The notes under the pieces: model-generated | Told to the model about the DNA's origin: nothing | The model's database searches: none | What the model saw: only the letters and a program-made list of their open reading frames with translations | Source of the DNA: Helianthus annuus | Taxonomy: Eukaryota > Streptophyta > Magnoliopsida > Asterales > Asteraceae | DNA: 64,000 nt | Assembly (NCBI RefSeq): GCF_002127325.2 | Contig: NC_035444.2 | Span: forward strand, 83,069,675-83,133,674 | Direction of reading: 5' to 3' | Shown here: piece after piece, positions 11,154 to 21,669 of the stretch | How positions within the stretch are numbered: position 1 is the stretch's first letter | How the letters are laid out: every line of letters starts with the position of its first letter | Made by a program: the position numbers and the translations under genes

Positions 11154-11338
11154 GCTGTAAATTGACAAGTAGTTAAATAACACGAAAAAGACCAATAGAG
11201 AAACACATAATCACACAAACATGTACAGCCAAAACTGTCGACCTTGCGACTATCCGATTTTATATATTTTATATTATATTATGCATCCGTACACACTGAT
11301 TATCTTACAACGTTTTATTTTTAAGCTATTTTACAAGA

Positions 11339-11439
<101 letters not shown>

Positions 11440-11484
11440 CAGCTACCACCACACAACCCTCTACTATCCCTGTTAGCTGGCATT

Positions 11485-11949
11485 TCAGAAACGACGTTCC
11501 CTCTTGTCGTACTTCCAGGAGATTTGCTCTCCTACCTCCCGAATTCTATTTCCAGCATCCACCAGCTCCTCGCCATAGCGGCGGAGTTCAGCTAAGTTTT
11601 CGTTGCTCATTGGTGGGTTCGGGGCAGGTTCCGGGTCGAATTGAGGGAAGAAAGTATTAGGGCTATTCATAATGTTCTGAAATTGCCAGTCGGCAGTCCA
11701 CCATTCTTCCAGTGCTCTTGGTAGAGGTCTAGGGTGAACAATAGGGTCTGGAATGGCAGGTTCTAGGTTAACAGGAAGTTGGGCTTTAGCTGGGTAGTTA
11801 AAGAGAGTTTCATCGGCAGGTCCGATGATGTCGCCAAGTGCCAACTTATGGTCCAACTCTTCTTCCCAAGATAATATTTCCTGGTTTTGCCTGGAACTCT
11901 CCCCAGTCTCTATGCCTTTTCCCTTATCCTTTGGGTCTTCTTTTTTCAT
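11485..11949 (-). CDS. Extra 154-codon ORF upstream of gag in A
   Basis: It is intact from ATG (MKKEDPKDKGKGIETG) to TGA. It begins Lys/Glu-rich, then has SWEEELDHK and a Pro-rich middle (DPIVHPRPLPRALEEWW), and ends in a predicted helix (LAELRRYGEELVDAGNRI). No family is recognised. It is the first substantial ORF after the primer-binding site on the coding strand. Extra ORFs before gag are known in Ogre/Tat elements but are not standard in chromoviruses. An ORF at 11924-12109 overlaps its start and may be chance. Confidence 0.5.
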   Translation of the reverse strand: MKKEDPKDKGKGIETGESSRQNQEILSWEEELDHKLALGDIIGPADETLFNYPAKAQLPVNLEPAIPDPIVHPRPLPRALEEWWTADWQFQNIMNSPNTFFPQFDPEPAPNPPMSNENLAELRRYGEELVDAGNRIREVGEQISWKYDKRERRF

Positions 11950-12282
11950 AGTTTTCTATGTTGCTGGCTTTTTTCCTGTGTACACGCCTCCAACCTACCC
12001 ACCTATGCATCTTTTTCACTACTTTTGGTTTCTCATGTGGTTGGGCTTTGAATACCATAGGCTCCTCGACATCTGCCTGGTATCCAGTGACAGTACCCGT
12101 GGTATCCATATCTGTGTATGGATAGAAAAATTCTGAAGAGCTTCTGATAGTTCGTTCATGCTGTTAGCACACACGAAGACGCACACAATCCTAAGTTAAA
12201 ATTTTGTAAACTAAAAATTTCACAAAATCACAGAATGACAATCAGATAAATTAAGTATTTCTAAATACTTAATTGGCTTAAA

Positions 12283-12300
12283 CCAGTGGCCCTGATACCA
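12283..12300 (-). promoter_or_regulatory. Primer-binding site of A (tRNA-iMet type)
   Basis: On the sense strand TGGTATCAGGGCCACTGG lies eight bases inside the 5' LTR. It differs by one base from the usual TGGTATCAGAGC complement of initiator tRNA-Met. Confidence 0.85.
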
Positions 12301-12308
12301 CCTTTTTC

Positions 12309-13634
12309 TGTCACGGCCCCCGCACCCGGTTTGACCCGGTCCAGGAGCCGCGGGACAGAAACCTGTGGTACAACGGAAGTCTAGCAGGATCGTTTAAACT
12401 TGAAAATGCCCGATTATTATTTTATTTCATAATTTGGGATAAACCCCGTAATTTACATTAGAGGAATTTCACAAGAATTCCCTTATTTTACAAAACATGT
12501 TTATTTATTTATTTGAGCCACTACTTCAAGCTTGTGGGTGCTCCGTAGAACCTTTTCTTGATTCACAGTAGATAACCTGAAACATGTTTTAAAAATATTT
12601 TTTCAGCGGGGAAATACTGGTGAGTCACTCCATTTGATGAAATGACACATAGTTATAAATTACAGCATAAGAGAGATTACAATGGCTTCTATCTTATTAT
12701 TATCTGGCGCCGTGTCACCTCCTGGTGACGATGGTCATGCCACTATTGGGTCCTTTCACCCAAGTAGTGACGATTATCACTGTTAGGATTTATTAGCCTA
12801 ACTGTGAGAAATTAGTAATGTGCACAATACCCCACTAGCCAGTGATTCAAGATAACCACGACTTAATCCCTGTAATTATAACTTTTGAAAATAATTTGGA
12901 GTATTGTAAAACATAATTGATAAAAAGAGAATGACTCACATTTCAAGTTTATACGGGCAGGGTTTAGCCTACTGATAAGCCTGATAACCTAATATAAATC
13001 ACAATGCACACGAACTAGGTTAGTAACTAATACAGCATTTACGATAACTCACGAGATACAACCCTCACAATGAATGACAAAGTGCCATACTAAACATCCA
13101 TCGAATTTACGACGAATGACAAAGTATAACCCTAATGCGGGCAACACTTAAACATCCATTGGATAGTTTCAATCGATCGGATATTGAATCGTAGCAGCGA
13201 TCGAGTTAATACCCGGTATCGTGGCAGCACCTCACTATATGAAAATTATAGTTTTGAGTAGTATAACTTGGTTTTTGAAAGTTTTCATCGACACTAGAGG
13301 ACTGCTCAGGAGCCAAGCTATTTATAGCTGAAATATGGGGCTCTCGCGGCCCACGTGAGCCATAGGCTAAACCTTACGCGGCCCGCGAGGGGCACCTATT
13401 CATAGATTAGGGCTAGCGTGTCACACCTAGTGCTGCCACGTGTGCGACACGTGGCCCGTTGGCATCTCCGGTGATTTAATGAGTTGTCACGGCCCGCGTA
13501 GAGATCCCTTGTGTCTTACGCGGCCCGCGTGAAGACCAAAAATCTGCTTTTCTTGATTTTTGTTATGGATTAGGGTTTTAGGGGTCCGGGTTTTCACTTA
13601 CGAGTCGTTTAGGGACATTTTTGTAGTCCTTACA
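12309..13634 (-). mobile_element. Middle LTR of A/B: 5' LTR of A and 3' LTR of B
   Basis: It is 1326 bases with the same termini as 4805-6130. On its left is the A primer-binding site; on its right are the polypurine tract and the coding end of B. One LTR thus serves two internal regions, the sign of a tandem recombinant. Confidence 0.92.
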
Positions 13635-14206
13635 TCCTCCCCACCTTATTTAGAATCTCGTCCTCGAGATTTATTGAAATAAGTGTGGATACTTTCGCTT
13701 CATCTCTGATTCTAGTTCCCAAGTATATTCAGGTCCTCTCTTTGAATCCCACTTGACCTTGACCAGCACCAGGCGTTTGTGCTTTAGAAACTTGATCTTT
13801 CTATCTTCTATTTGAAGTGGTTTTTCAACAAACTTCAACTTTTCATTTACTTGCACATGTTGGAGAGGGACTACCAGTGATTCGTCAGATAAACATTTCT
13901 TGAGATTGGATACGTGAAACACATCATGTACCCCAGCTAACTCTTCTGGTAGTTGTAAACGATAAGCAACTGGTCCTATTTGCTGGATTACTGGGAATGG
14001 TCCTATGTACCTTGGACTTAATCTCCATTTCTTTCCGAATCGCCCTACTCCTTTCCAAGGAGAAACATTTCTTGCGTCGATTGTCTACATAACTCTTCTG
14101 GCGATCTCTAGCCGTTTTCAATCTTTCTTTAATTTGAGTTATCTTGTCAGTGGTCTCTTGCACAATCTCAGGACCTGATAATTGACTTTCTCCTATTTCT
14201 GCCCAA
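13635..14206 (-). pseudogene. pol: B internal remnant: integrase C-terminus and chromodomain-like tail
   Basis: It is close to the A sequence at 6131-6720 but has the full [11 protein letters not shown] junction that A lost. It reads from the [15 protein letters not shown] region through [15 protein letters not shown] to [15 protein letters not shown], with a deletion after NRRKK that removes the [11 protein letters not shown] strand. At about 14206 it jumps directly into mid-LTR sequence, so all B sequence from the LTR middle to mid-integrase has been deleted. Confidence 0.85.
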
Positions 14207-14470
14207 TGCGGGCAGAAACTTAAACATCCATTGGATAGTTTCAATCGATCGGATATTGAATCGTAGCAGCGATCGAGTTAATACCCGGTATCGTGGCAGC
14301 ACCTCACTATATGAAAATTATAGTTTTGAGCAGTATAACTTCGTTTTTGAAAGTTTTCGTCGACACCAGAGGACTGCTCAGGAGCCAAGCTATTTATAGC
14401 TGAAATATGGGGCTCTCGCGGCCCGCGTGAGCCATAGGCTAAACCTTACGCGGCCCGCGAGGGGCACCTA
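14207..14470 (-). mobile_element. Right-hand LTR fragment of A/B, inner part
   Basis: It matches the middle of the A LTR (as at about 13138-13402), including the TATA region and GCGGCCCGCG dyads. It ends at the ACCTA target duplication (14466-14470), where C is inserted. The LTR continues at 38374. Confidence 0.9.
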
Positions 14471-14899
14471 TGTGACAACCTGATTTTCCAAGGTCTTTCC
14501 CCGACACGTTACTTGTTTCACACCGGTGTTCTCATGTTGTAATTGTTTGCCTTGTATTGTGCACGTCTGATTTGTGATTGTTACACTTATTTCTATTTGA
14601 GCAGTGTTAGAAATATTTAGTGTTAGAAGTATTTAAATTGTTTAAGCATATTAACCTGAGCACGGAACTCACTCGACGAAAGGGTGTTTCGTCATCATCA
14701 ATACACGACGAAACATGATGAGTTTCGTCGGGATTGGGCTTCGGCTCAAGGTAGTTTCGCCGGCCCAACTTCTTTATATCATAAAACCTTGTGAGCAGTT
14801 ACGTAGTCACATTTAGAAACCCTAGCTCCCTCCTTGAACTTACGGCAGCACTCATCCGTACCTCGAAGTCTCCGTGCAGCCCCAACGATCGGTTGGCAC
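14471..14899 (+). mobile_element. C 5' LTR, first part
   Basis: It matches 36340-36770 closely. A cluster of GACGAAA/TTTCGTC words (14672-14755) precedes a TATA box (TTTATATCATAAAA, about 14773). It is interrupted after GGCAC by element D and resumes at 29381. Confidence 0.92.
14672..14785 (+). promoter_or_regulatory. C LTR promoter: GTTTCGTC dyads and TATA
   Basis: Copies of GACGAAAC and its complement GTTTCGTC, plus GTTTCGCCGG variants, lie within 85 bases just before a TATA-like TTTATATCATAAAA. The same arrangement is in the 3' LTR at about 36540-36655. A second cluster follows at 29828-29952. Confidence 0.6.
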
Positions 14900-14988
14900 T
14901 GTTGGATCGTTGTAGACCCCGAATGAGTCGATCAGAAGAACTTTAAGTCCGGTTCAAAGGCGGAATAAGAGAAACGGACATATAAACA
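14900..14988 (-). mobile_element. D 3' LTR, internally deleted
   Basis: The first 80 or so bases match the start of 28956-29375. The remaining roughly 330 bases are missing and the stub ends AAACA right at the polypurine tract. The deletion joins two similar AACA words. Confidence 0.85.
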
Positions 14989-17330
14989 GACTCCCCCTCG
15001 GATATTGACGAAGTCTTCAGTGACTATTCTCTGTTATGACACCTTCTTCAGTCTTGATCATTTTGCCTTCTCAATCAGATTGTAATAATGTAAGCATCTT
15101 TCAAACTTTGTCTTTGATCAACTTCTCTCTTTTAATGTTATACCAGGATCTCATCACTGGCTTTATCATCAACAGCTTCATCATCAGCATCTTCATCATC
15201 AGCAGGCTCCCCCTTACGTCAAGCTTCCGTGCATTTTAGGGATCGACACCTAGCTTTCCAGCTACAAGCTCTTCCTTACTTCCAGCTTGTCTTCAGACTT
15301 CCCCTTAGACTCTGCTTCCGGGATCGTAATCTGGTATCTTTCTTATCCTGCAATCACTCAATCACTATATAAGTAACAACATTTTAAAATCTAACAAATA
15401 AATTCTCTAATCCACTCCCCCTATCAACATACACTATAGATATGGCAGTGTTAAAGAATCCAACTCCCTCACAGTTTATCATCCAAGTTCAAGTTAATGA
15501 CCTTGGAGATATCACAAACTGTTTTTGAAATTTTTGATTTTAATATCAAGTTTCAAATTAATGAACTTGTTTTATTTTCAGAAACATAATCAGCTTACTA
15601 AGATTTTGAAACTCAGCATTTCAGATATCGGTTGTCGAAAATAAAGCAGAAATCAAAATCTTTTTGGATTTTTTTGAAAATTTAAAGCAGTAAAGAAATA
15701 CGTACAAACAAATTTACAGACAATATTTTTGTTTGAGTATGCGTCAGAGGATCATATCAGTTTTTGACAAGTTATAAGTACCGTTGAGCTTAGTTACACG
15801 TTAAGAATTAAACAATTCACTTAGATTGTCGATATACTGATCCACTAATTTTCATACAAATTTCAACTAATTCAGGATACGATTTTAGATGTTTTATGAA
15901 CTTAAACTCATTCATGTGTCCCACCTCTTGAATATACTCACGTATCCAGAATCCCAGATATTCAGTCTTACAGGTGAGTATACCATACATGATATCTGTA
16001 AGGGGTTAAACGCGAGGGCCGTGAGAGCTCAGGTCGATACTTCCGTATACGCAAAGAGATGACGGCTTCGACTTTTCGTTGTGTCCCCTTTAGAGGATCT
16101 TTTAGTTACAACAGCAGCGACTATCAATTTTATTGTTTCATCAGCTTGCTGAGGGCGATGCTATATTTCAAGCATTAGCAGAAAGTATTATTCGGGGACT
16201 AGGTCAGTACTTCCATACAGCAGAAGTCCCAGAATAATACCCCAGATATCACTGAGTATAAAGACCTAGTATCTCAGAATATGGGACCTTTCAAACGAGA
16301 TTTCAGGGGTTACCTATATATCCAAGTAGTGTTCCCCACAAAATAAGCAAGTGTTTTGACTTTAGGTTTATATCCCGTAAAAGTTTACTAAGTGTATAAA
16401 AACCTATCGACATATCATCAGTGAGACTGTTTAACGCTTATTAATTCTTTACAATTCTTTAGCATACCGTAACTGTCTACTTATGTACTATCATTTCCTC
16501 TTTTTACGCAAAAACTCAATTTTTGAATTTTTATCATGTTTTTGTATTTTTCAAATTTTCTAATGTTTTTGTATTTTCTGACAATTTTTCTCCCCTAAAA
16601 TGCAAAATCATTAAAAAATTGACAACCCGATACTGATAGCTTTGTCTCGCCATCCATTTTCTGCTAATCATGCACTGAATTATACTAAAAGCAGTAATTA
16701 CCCCCATGATTTACAACACATTGATTTTTACAGTTTGAAAACCGTTTTTCAATATGATGAATGTAATCATGTTTGTGCAGCCGTGAGGGTTTCGGCGTAT
16801 CCAATCAACACATATTTTTTATTTTCATTTTTCTAATTTTTAGAGTTTTTGAAATATAGTTTATTTATGTACAGAAACACTAATAATCTCCCTGTTTCAA
16901 CCAACACAGGGCCCAGCAGTCTTCTCCTCCTCTTGGTGTGCCAGGCTGCTCCAACCTTCAAACTTACAATCTTCAGAATTCTTGAGCACCTGCACATTGA
17001 ACTAATTGAATTACTTGAACAATTTAGCCCAGGTCTGTTGGACCTTAGGCATTTCAACACAATAATTTTCATTCAATGCTGGAAATTTTTATCATTTTTC
17101 ACAAAAACTTTCTCAATTTTAACTTTAACTTTCTCATCTTTTACCGAATCAACATGTTTCTTAACACTCCATGTTTAACCTTTCGGTGTACCACGTTTGT
17201 AAAAATGTGAATCTTTTTGAACACTTTGGTTATGAATAACATTTTTTGGTTTCCAAAACTCTTGGGGTTTTGTCATATCAACTGATGTTTTCCAACTTTG
17301 TGTTGTTCTGAATCTGGGTGTGTGAGAATT
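14989..17330 (-). other. D 3' non-coding region with repeated polypurine tracts
   Basis: No ORF. GACTCCCCC-type tracts occur at 14989, about 15205 and 15297 (sense GGGGGAGTC). Several blocks are shared with E (40773-43096) and some with F (50343-52043), for example AGTATAAAGACCTA (16256) and TGTACTATCATTTC (16481). Multiple polypurine tracts are reported for Sireviruses. The conserved blocks may be cis-acting RNA. Confidence 0.7.
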
Positions 17331-18413
17331 CTAGGTCTGTCTTGAACTGAACCTGTTAGGATTTGATTTCCAATTTTGATTTGAAGCAAACTTGTTTGTG
17401 TTATACCTCCAAGTTTGTTTCGAATCAAATTTGGTTGGCCTTTGTCTCACATTCTCAGATTTTTGTTTCTCAGCATCAATCTTCTTTTGATCAACATCCA
17501 CAGGTTTTAGATTTGGACACTTGCTTGCAAGATATCCTTTTTGATCACATCTGAAACATGTTCTCATGGACACATCTTTGACCTGTGGTTGTTGCTTTTT
17601 CTTTTGTGCCTCAAACTCAGCATTAGACTGTCTCATTTTGAGTTCTTTTTCTTCAGCTAAACTGTTTCCTGGAACAAAACTCAATTTAGCCTGATAATTT
17701 GGCACTTCATTTTTCTTTCGATTCTGTTTCTTCTTATAACCCAAACCAGCCTTCATGTTTTTCTTTTTGAAACCAGGTTTGTTATACGAACTTTTACGAC
17801 TCTTACCATCAAACTTTGAAATCTCAGACTTCTCAATATCAACCATTTTGAAAACTTTGTCAACCTTTTCTAAAATCACATTCTGAATCGGGAATACAAC
17901 ATCTAAGAATAATTTGTCTGATCCAATCATGGTATAAACCAATCCCTTTGAATCATCATTTAAATTTTTCTCGGATTTTGTGTTTTTCAGATATCCATCA
18001 TGAAAATTTCCTTCATTTTCATCTTGTGATTCAGGTTTACCTATATTAACCGATTCTTCTTTGAAAACACTTTCAACAACCTTACCTACCACCTCTGAAT
18101 CACTGATATCATCAGATTTGGTATAAGTCACATCGATGTTATCGGGTAACTGATCAACCATGTTGATTACTTTTTCCACTTTTTCGCCATCATAGAATGT
18201 ATAATTATTCTCCAACGGTGGTGGAACTTGATGGTATTCAGACCTTATTCCCTTTTTGTTCTTTTCAGACTCTTTCTCATCGGGTGTGATGTTGAAAATA
18301 CGTTCCAGAATATATGAAGATGAATGATAGCTTTGCAATTTATTGACCAACTTTTCTTTGTCTGCCAATTCTTGTTTAAGTTTAGCAACATCATCAATAT
18401 ATTGGTTTAACAC
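17331..18413 (-). pseudogene. gag: D gag C-terminal part with degenerate CCHC
   Basis: 360 open codons run from a coiled start (DDVAKLKQELADKEKL) through a conserved block shared with E (SSYILERIFNITPDEKES, VPPPLENNYTFYDGEKVEK, VDQLPDNIDVTYTKSDD) to a Lys-rich tail. A zinc knuckle near 17515-17556 reads CFRCDQKGYLASKC, with Tyr in place of the metal-binding His. E has His there. It ends at TGA near 17331. A frame change separates it from the upstream part near 18430. Confidence 0.8.
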
Positions 18414-18624
18414 TCTTGGTTTATCTCCAAATCTAGCTTTCTAGAAATTTAGTGTTTCTTTGACAAGCACACAATCTATCATCTAGACTTTTGACTTTAC
18501 TTTTTAAAGTTTCATATGCTTCTTTTATAGTATCATATGACAATTTCATTGCATCATATTCTTTTTGCAACTCTTGAATTTTGATGTCTTTTGGAATACA
18601 TTCGTTGCAAACAGCTGAACACTT

Positions 18625-19475
18625 TTATTTTAATACCTTGTTTTCTGTTTCAAGATCATCACATTTTTGTTTCAATTTTTCATTTTCTTGTTTCAAAAAC
18701 TTTTCATTTTCAATCATCACATGACATTTTTCTTTGAAAATTTTATCTATTTTAGTAAATTCAATGTCTCTGTTGTTGAGTTTTTCATCTTTCTCAATAC
18801 AAGCACTGCACGTTTCCATGCATTTCTTGCATTGTTGTTCAGCTTCATTATCGATTTTATCAGAAGTATCAATTTGAATAATTACCTCAGTGACTGGCAC
18901 TGTGGTTTCTTCTGCTTTCTGAATCTGATCTTCCTCAGCCACTTGCGTTTTCTCTTCAACAACTTCCTCAGCTTTCTCTTCAACCTTCTTCACTTCATTC
19001 ACCATCTTCTCACTCTCAGTCACAATTTCTTTAACTGTCTTCTTCTTTTTCTTCTCCAGACTAGCAAATATCACCTTCCGAATACCTTCTTCAACCTGCT
19101 CTTTGTACCTTGGAATCTCCCTAAGGCCTTTGCACCAAACACTCACAGTAGGTATAGCCGCAACTAATGCATCAAGGTCAACTGTCTTCGGATCAACCGT
19201 TGGATTTCCTTGAGAATCAACATAGCATTCTTTTTCTCTGCTCCACCTGCCTGCTAGTGTTGCTTCTTTGTAAGCATCATACACATCATCCAATCTCATA
19301 CGTGCATGTCTTTCTTCACGAGTAAGTGTTACTTCAGCAGTCATTGCTTTAGCTTCCACTTCGGCAACCTCTTCATCATATTGACTCCAATCATAACCTT
19401 CATCATCATAGATTATGAAACTGGGTCCTTCTGACTCTTTTAAGCATTTTTCCCAATCATAACTTTGAACTATAG
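18625..19475 (-). pseudogene. gag: D gag middle part, coiled coil
   Basis: It is the direct continuation of 26626-28047 once I is removed: the frame reads through the ATTGT target duplication (DYERSVQ joins SIVQSYDWEK). From about 19359 it has the block RLDDVYDAYKEA, ECYVDSQGNPTVDPKTVD and AAIPTV, matched by CYIDPYGNPAIDPKSID in E. A long Glu/Lys coiled coil and a Cys cluster (CKKCMETCSACIEKDEK) follow. A TAA replaces a Gln codon at 18625. Confidence 0.8.
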
Positions 19476-19724
19476 ATTGTTGATGTGTGTAAAATGCAAC
19501 ATATAAATTACATCAAATGAGGCATAAAACTAACTCTTTTTAAGTACTAATGTTGGAAAAAGTGTGCTTTTGTCTTCTTTTTGTATTTTCAGGGTTAAAA
19601 GAGCTTAAATGAACAAAAGAAGCAAAAATGCAGCCAAATCCAACATAAATACAAAGAAAAGGAAGAAACGTGGCATGCCCGACTCCTCGACAGCATCTCC
19701 CAAAGCAAAAACAAGAAGAAAGCT

Positions 19725-20069
19725 GAGCATGGGGCTGTGCCCAGCTGAGCATGGGGCTGTGCCCAGCTGAACACGGGGCTGTGTCCAGCGGACACGGGGC
19801 GTGTCCAGCTCAACACGGGACCGTGCTCAGCGAGCACGGGGCAGTGTCCAGTATGGTCAGCCCTGGCACAAAAGACAAAGTGGTAGAAGCTTCTATTACC
19901 CACCACGGGGCCGTGCCCAGCGGACACGGGGGCGTGGTCAGAGTGCTGCTGGTGCATTTATTGTAATTGCGAATTACAATTAATGAAGAGAGAGAGTGTC
20001 AGACGGGCACGGGCCGTGTCCAGCGGACATGGGGCCGTGCCCAGGCTTCTGTTCAGCCTATAAATAGGA
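19725..20069 (+). promoter_or_regulatory. I LTR promoter: CACG(N4)CGTG array and TATA
   Basis: About eleven copies of CACGGGGCCGTG and variants (CATGGGGCTGTG, CACGGGGGCGTG) are spaced about 17-20 bases with CCCAGCGGA-type linkers. TATA follows some ten bases after the last copy. The 3' LTR repeats this at 25025-25370. Confidence 0.75.
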
Positions 20070-20460
20070 GTGCTTGGCTTCATTTCAACTCATCCCTTGG
20101 CACACCACCTCTCTCACACTTCATCCACCACCCACCACCACCATAACACCATCATCCACCACCATCATCCATTGTCCATCGTAGAGTGTGTGAGTCGTCT
20201 CGGGATCCAAGATTGGTCGTAAGAGTTCTTGACAATCAAGGCCATGTTTGCCTAAGTCTCTTACATCACTTGGTGAAGACAAGTGTTTAGTATAATACTT
20301 TTTATTTTTAATCTTTTGCACTTTTTATTTGGTTTTGTATTGATGACTTTAATAACTAGTTGCTTATGTTGAAGGTGATCTTTCCTTATCGTTTGTCCGT
20401 GGTGTCTTGGCATTATTTTACTGTCTATATAAAATAAAATATTTTCACCATTCATATCTC

Positions 20461-20872
20461 CACGGTCTATATGGAGGTATGTTGGCTACCTGGTCGGGGG
20501 GTTAAGGGAACGGTTTGGTAAGGGTCTTGCCCTTGTTCAGCGTTTAGAGGTCCTGTAAGGGACCTGGGTCAAATTTAGTAGGATCTCCTTCAATGCCCAT
20601 AGGTATTGGATGGCGGGGATCCAAACTCTTTGACCCCCTCATAAGTTAACTACTATTAATACTATAACCCGGCTATTTAGGACTGTATCCCTGCTGACTC
20701 AGACTACTTAGCCGAGGGTAACGTCACCGCCAAAAGCGGGGCCTACCACAATTTGCATTAATAACTTAATTCATTATCTTCCAATAATCCAACCCTTTAG
20801 GATTGTATCCTTGCTGACTCAAACTACTGGGTTGAGGGTAACGTCGCCTTCAAAAGAGGGGCCTACTACAAT
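20461..20872 (+). ncRNA. Structured leader RNA candidate with duplicated hairpin
   Basis: It lies downstream of the LTR TATA, so it should be in the transcript leader. Helices seen: AAGGG/CCCTT (20520-20534); AGGTCC/GGACCT (20548/20560); GGGTCAAA (20566) with TTTGACCC (20629), enclosing GGATC/GATCC and CAATGCC/GGTATTG. Then come two copies of one module (20668-20745 and 20789-20866). In the first, CGGCTA pairs with TAGCCG; in the second, CAACCC pairs with GGGTTG. Both have the same bulged A and a 33-base loop. A following CCGC/GCGG stem becomes CCTT/GAGG. Five of six pairs in the main stem differ by compensatory change. The function is unknown; packaging, dimerisation or translation control are possible. 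Confidence 0.6.
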
Positions 20873-21273
20873 AACTAAGATAATCTCTTAAACAAGTGCA
20901 AAAGTGCGAAAATAATCAAAGGTTATACTAATACACGAGTCGGATCCAAGTGATTCATCTTGTCTCTCTGTTTTTATTTTATCTTTATTTTTCAGCATTT
21001 AGTTAGTTTTTATTTTTCTAGTTTAAAAAACCTTTTTCTAACTTTTTGATTTAATTAGACGTTGAGGATAAACCGGTACTAAAAGCTCTTGTGTCCTTGG
21101 ACGACCTCGGTATCTTACCAACACTATACTACGTCCACGATGGGTGCACTTGCCCATATGTGTGTTTAGTGTTAGTAAATATCGTGTTTTATAAATTTAA
21201 AACTTGGCTAAAAGTGTAAAAGGGCTTAAAATATATATAAAAAATATAACACACTTCACGTACATCAAGTTTT

Positions 21274-21291
21274 TGGCGCCGTTGCCGGGGA
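21274..21291 (+). promoter_or_regulatory. Primer-binding site of I (tRNA-Asp type)
   Basis: TGGCGCCGTTGCCGGGGA begins six bases after the LTR end. This is the complement of the tRNA-Asp 3' end used by Athila elements. Confidence 0.9.
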
Positions 21292-21403
21292 CACAAGGAT
21301 TTTAAGAAAGCTTAAAATCGACGGCCTAATCAGTTTTTCAAAACCTTTTTAAAACGCGCGCACATTTTTCTGCATTTTAGTTTAGTTTGCATTTACAGTA
21401 GCC

Positions 21404-21602
21404 TGAACACGGGGCCGTGCTCACTGAACACGCCCCCGTGCTGCATATTTTTTGTTAGATACCCAGATACAGAGTCTGAACACGGGGCCGTGCTCACTGA
21501 ACACGCCCCCGTGCACAACGTGACCAGTAACTTTAATTAAAACGCCCAGATACAGATCTTGACCACGGGGCCGTGTTCACTGAACACGGGGCCGTGTCCA
21601 GC
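21404..21602 (+). repeat. Paired CACG(N4)CGTG motifs in the leader of I
   Basis: Three pairs of motifs lie before the ORF. The first two pairs are CACGGGGCCGTG followed by CACGCCCCCGTG; the third is CACGGGGCCGTG twice. Within each pair the linker is (C/T)TCACTGAA, and pairs are separated by about 60 bases. Confidence 0.9.
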
Positions 21603-21669
21603 TTCTGTTTCCGTCACTATTTTTGTTTTCTGGTCCCGAGACTCAGTTGTGGTCTGCTGAGTGATTCTT

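Larger units (their letters stand above)
19481..21267 (+). mobile_element. I 5' LTR
   Basis: 1787 bases ending CATCA before the primer-binding site. It holds a CACGGGGCCGTG array (19729-20052), a TATA box (CCTATAAATAGG, about 20058-20069), a (CCA)n-rich stretch at 20120-20170, and the structured leader 20461-20872. Antisense ORFs here are translations of the array. Confidence 0.95.

Noticed and set aside
19595..19957. Minus-strand ORF with repeated GHSPVFSWAQPHAQ-like words, also at 24904-25257
   Set aside because: It is antisense translation of the CACGGGGCCGTG array in the I LTRs; the pattern follows DNA spacing, not protein constraint.
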